A DNA stretch of 5,899 bases from positions 1-5,899 of the forward strand of contig JAUXBD010000113.1 of the NCBI GenBank assembly GCA_030619585.1. Direction: 5' to 3'. The notes under the pieces are model-generated. The model ran no database searches, had not been told where the DNA came from, and worked only from the letters and a program-made list of their open reading frames with translations. This stretch comes from Desulfobacteraceae bacterium. GTDB lineage: Bacteria > Desulfobacterota > Desulfobacteria > Desulfobacterales > SURF-7. A program made the position numbers and the translations under genes. Positions 5,694 through 5,899 of this stretch are shown here, piece by piece. The first letter of the stretch is position 1. Every line of letters starts with the position of its first letter.

Positions 5694-5899
5694 GTGAGCA
5701 GCGTAAAAAATATTGAAACTCCTGCAATAGCAGAAGACAATAAAAAACCCGAAAAAATTCCAGGGCATCACCCTGTAGACGACCCCCATCCGGTACCAAA
5801 GGAGCAGTGGACATATATTGTCGGCTCAATGCGACAGATTGTTATTAAGCCGGATGGAACTGCCACAAAACCCTTTAGGTTTTCTGCAAAGGCCGATAT
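5694..5899 (+). CDS. Start of an unrecognised protein, possibly FecR-domain tail (cut by right edge)
   Basis: A frame runs from GTG at 5694 to the edge, 68 codons without stop. GAGG at 5685-5688 lies 5 nt before the GTG. The same frame is open back to 5658, just after a TGA at 5655-5657; a TTG at 5664 is the only earlier start and has no good ribosome site. The product has no signal peptide, a His/Pro/Asp-rich stretch (GHHPVDDPHPVPKEQW at about 30-45), then TYIVGSMRQIVIKPDGTATK. The KEQW...IV..MRQI.IKPDG pattern, with YKVYSGEVAVSS just upstream of the GTG in the same frame, reminds me of the end of FecR-domain proteins in deltaproteobacteria. This is from memory only. If so, the normal N-terminal export signal and FecR domain are missing and the gene may be a 5'-decayed remnant. 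It follows the SLH gene by 53 nt on the same strand and could be co-transcribed. Confidence 0.5.
   Translation, partial: MSSVKNIETPAIAEDNKKPEKIPGHHPVDDPHPVPKEQWTYIVGSMRQIVIKPDGTATKPFRFSAKAD

Noticed and set aside
5581..5829. 82-codon minus-strand open frame across the SLH gene end
   Set aside because: Overlaps the end of the SLH gene and the next same-strand frame; no recognisable motif or supporting context.

Overview
The window looks like chromosomal DNA of a Gram-negative, anaerobic-type deltaproteobacterium (Desulfobacterota, perhaps Desulfobacterales). This is an inference. It rests on an MCE/Mla-type lipid transport operon (diderm trait), a TPR-SpoIID fusion, an LPP20-domain protein and a TPR lipoprotein with S-layer-homology repeats, all in moderately AT-rich DNA with strong AAGGAGG ribosome sites. 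No mobile element, CRISPR array, tRNA or rRNA was found, and no stretch over 300 bases lacks a gene.

Left part, minus strand (1-1806): a three-gene operon read right to left. It encodes an MlaE-like permease (1030-1806), an MlaF-like ABC ATPase-fold protein (318-983, GTG start) and an MlaD-like MCE protein (1-303, running off the left edge). The order and tight spacing are those of a retrograde/anterograde phospholipid transporter of the Mla type. The striking point is that the ATPase-fold protein has lost essentially every catalytic ABC motif (Walker A Lys/Ser, Q-loop Gln, signature, Walker B Asp and catalytic Glu, H-loop His) while its frame is intact and its structural residues are recognisable. 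It appears to be a pseudo-ATPase. The C-terminal cytoplasmic-loop motif of the permease is also diverged.

Middle (1807-1948): a 142-bp divergent intergenic region with a near-consensus sigma70 promoter facing right, a weaker overlapping promoter facing left, and a perfect 10-bp palindrome in the spacer of the rightward promoter.

Right part, plus strand (1949-5640): a three-gene cell-envelope operon. It encodes an exported TPR-SpoIID protein (probable peptidoglycan glycan-strand lytic enzyme), an exported LPP20-domain protein, and a TPR lipoprotein ending in SLH repeats. Together they suggest assembly or anchoring of outer-envelope structures to peptidoglycan.

Right edge (5694-5899): the start of a further same-strand reading frame, incomplete in the window. 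It resembles from memory the tail of FecR-domain proteins; its 5' end may be decayed or the start may be unusual.
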